From contig JAJDVI010000050.1 of the NCBI GenBank assembly GCA_022826195.1, positions 49,815-113,814 on the forward strand: a stretch of 64,000 bases of DNA, given 5' to 3'. Below are positions 63,412 to 64,000 of this stretch, in pieces; the stretch's first letter is position 1; the number at the start of each line of letters is the position of its first letter. The notes under the pieces were generated by a model. That model saw nothing but the letters and a program-made list of their open reading frames with translations, made no database searches and was not told the origin of the DNA. Made by a program: the position numbers and the translations under genes. The stretch is from Acidobacteriota bacterium. GTDB lineage: Bacteria > Acidobacteriota > Vicinamibacteria > Marinacidobacterales > Marinacidobacteraceae.

Positions 63412-64000
63412 ATGCACCCCGCATTCCCCAATCCCGCCTCGTGGCGATCCCGCCGGTCCGGCCGGCGGTCTCTCGCGCTGTTTGCCGTCCTGTCCTGCGG
63501 GGCCTGCGACACGCTGAACAACGCCGTCGCCCCGCTCCCCCTCATCGGCCACTCGGACCAGGACGCAATCGAACTCGCGTTGCTGCAGGCAGACGTGACC
63601 AACGCCGTCGTCTGCACCAACGAGGAGGAAGACCGAGAAACAGCGCCCCGCGACCTCGTCGGGGAGTGCGCCACCGCTTGGTACCTCGCGAAGCACTGGA
63701 TCGAAACCTACTCGGCCATGCCGTGGAACGGTCCCCTCCTCGAGACGGCCAGGCCGACACGCGGATCCCGCCGCGGCTTCACGGTCTGGTTCGACCTTGA
63801 GAACGACCCGACCGTCGCAATCCGACTACAGCAATTCTGCGCCATCCCGTCCTGCGCGCCGCCCACGGACCTGCAGGTCGAAAAAGCCTTCCTGTTCTAC
63901 GTGGCCACCGGCATACCTCGTCCGGCACCTCAATTTCCGGCCCTAGGAGCCTGCGCCGCAGGAACTTCTATCGGCGGCGATAAGGGGGGTTGTCATGGGC
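63412..64000 (+). CDS. Lipoprotein-like secreted protein, 3' end outside window
   Basis: An open frame from ATG 63412 to the last base (at least 196 residues) with no stop. Basic start (RRSGRRSLALFAVLSCGACD), a hydrophobic stretch and cysteines in a lipobox-like VLSC, then NNAVAPLPLIGHSDQDAIELALLQ and several further cysteines (VVCTNEEED, GECATAWYLAKHWIETYSAM, LQQFCAIPSCAPP). It could be the outer-membrane lipoprotein component of the secretion system, but no VirB7 motif is visible. The last ~20 codons may already be intergenic. Confidence 0.5.
   Translation, partial: MHPAFPNPASWRSRRSGRRSLALFAVLSCGACDTLNNAVAPLPLIGHSDQDAIELALLQADVTNAVVCTNEEEDRETAPRDLVGECATAWYLAKHWIETYSAMPWNGPLLETARPTRGSRRGFTVWFDLENDPTVAIRLQQFCAIPSCAPPTDLQVEKAFLFYVATGIPRPAPQFPALGACAAGTSIGGDKGGCHG

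Noticed and set aside
63947..64000. Hairpin-like segment TATCGGCGGCGATA as a second dif or an insertion-sequence end
   Set aside because: Lacks the TTATGTTAA arm and the 6-base spacing of the 44457 site; no transposase context visible.

Overview
The window is GC-rich DNA from a Gram-negative (two-membrane) bacterium. The left two thirds carry chromosomal housekeeping genes: LPS-export genes, a complete Tol-Pal locus, RpoN, a PTS phosphorelay and an SOS mutagenesis cassette. The right third carries a conjugative (type IV secretion) element. The phylum cannot be fixed from sequence alone. The mix of features (lexA-imuA-imuB-dnaE2, lptB-rpoN-PTS, tandem-OB SSB, selenoproteins, TANNNT boxes next to start codons) points to a deep-branching Gram-negative lineage such as Acidobacteriota or a relative, held loosely.

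Region 1 (1-22.4 kb): the 3' end of tsaB, a small YdcH-like gene, psd-pssA (phosphatidylethanolamine synthesis), a divergent giant NtrY-like histidine kinase with a small secreted protein, a secreted PQQ-type beta-propeller protein, guaA-dnaE-accA, a large LptC/LptA-like protein with LptB, rpoN, and a nitrogen/carbon PTS relay (EIIA, HPr, EI). A MITE-like repeat with terminal inverted repeats sits between EIIA and HPr.

Region 2 (22.4-41 kb): a minus-strand SOS cassette lexA-imuA-imuB-dnaE2 with a palindromic operator, a tandem-OB-fold ssb, and the operon tolQ-tolR-tolA/tonB-tolB-pal-cpoB. Then, on the plus strand, recN, miaB, a bifunctional-nuclease-like gene and a parA-parB pair.

Region 3 (41-44.4 kb): a compact four-gene redox operon. 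Two of its genes are interrupted by an in-frame TGA exactly where the catalytic cysteine belongs, and each TGA is followed by a short GC hairpin of bacterial SECIS geometry. The products are read as a secreted selenocysteine peroxiredoxin-like protein (UPFC motif) and a selenocysteine OsmC/Ohr-like peroxidase. They are co-encoded with a stand-alone DsbD-alpha-like domain and a flavin reductase. A second copy of the MITE-like repeat and a PEGA lipoprotein follow.

Region 4 (44.4-64 kb): a dif-like XerC/XerD site marks the junction to a mobile element. Beyond it lie a putative replication initiator, four 21-bp iterons with an AT-richer 11-bp repeat block and hairpins (probable origin), a RepB-like primase, three tandem ArdC-type genes (two have lost the metalloprotease HExxH motif), and a virB2-B3-B4-B9-B10-B5-like-B6-B8 cluster. 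A membrane-anchored spermidine-synthase-like gene is lodged between virB9 and virB10. Palindromic GCATAC-N-GTATGC arrays recur in this cluster, and two winged-helix-type proteins bracket it. The element runs off the right edge, where an unfinished lipoprotein gene is open to the last base. Relaxase, VirB11, VirD4 and an integrase are not in the window.
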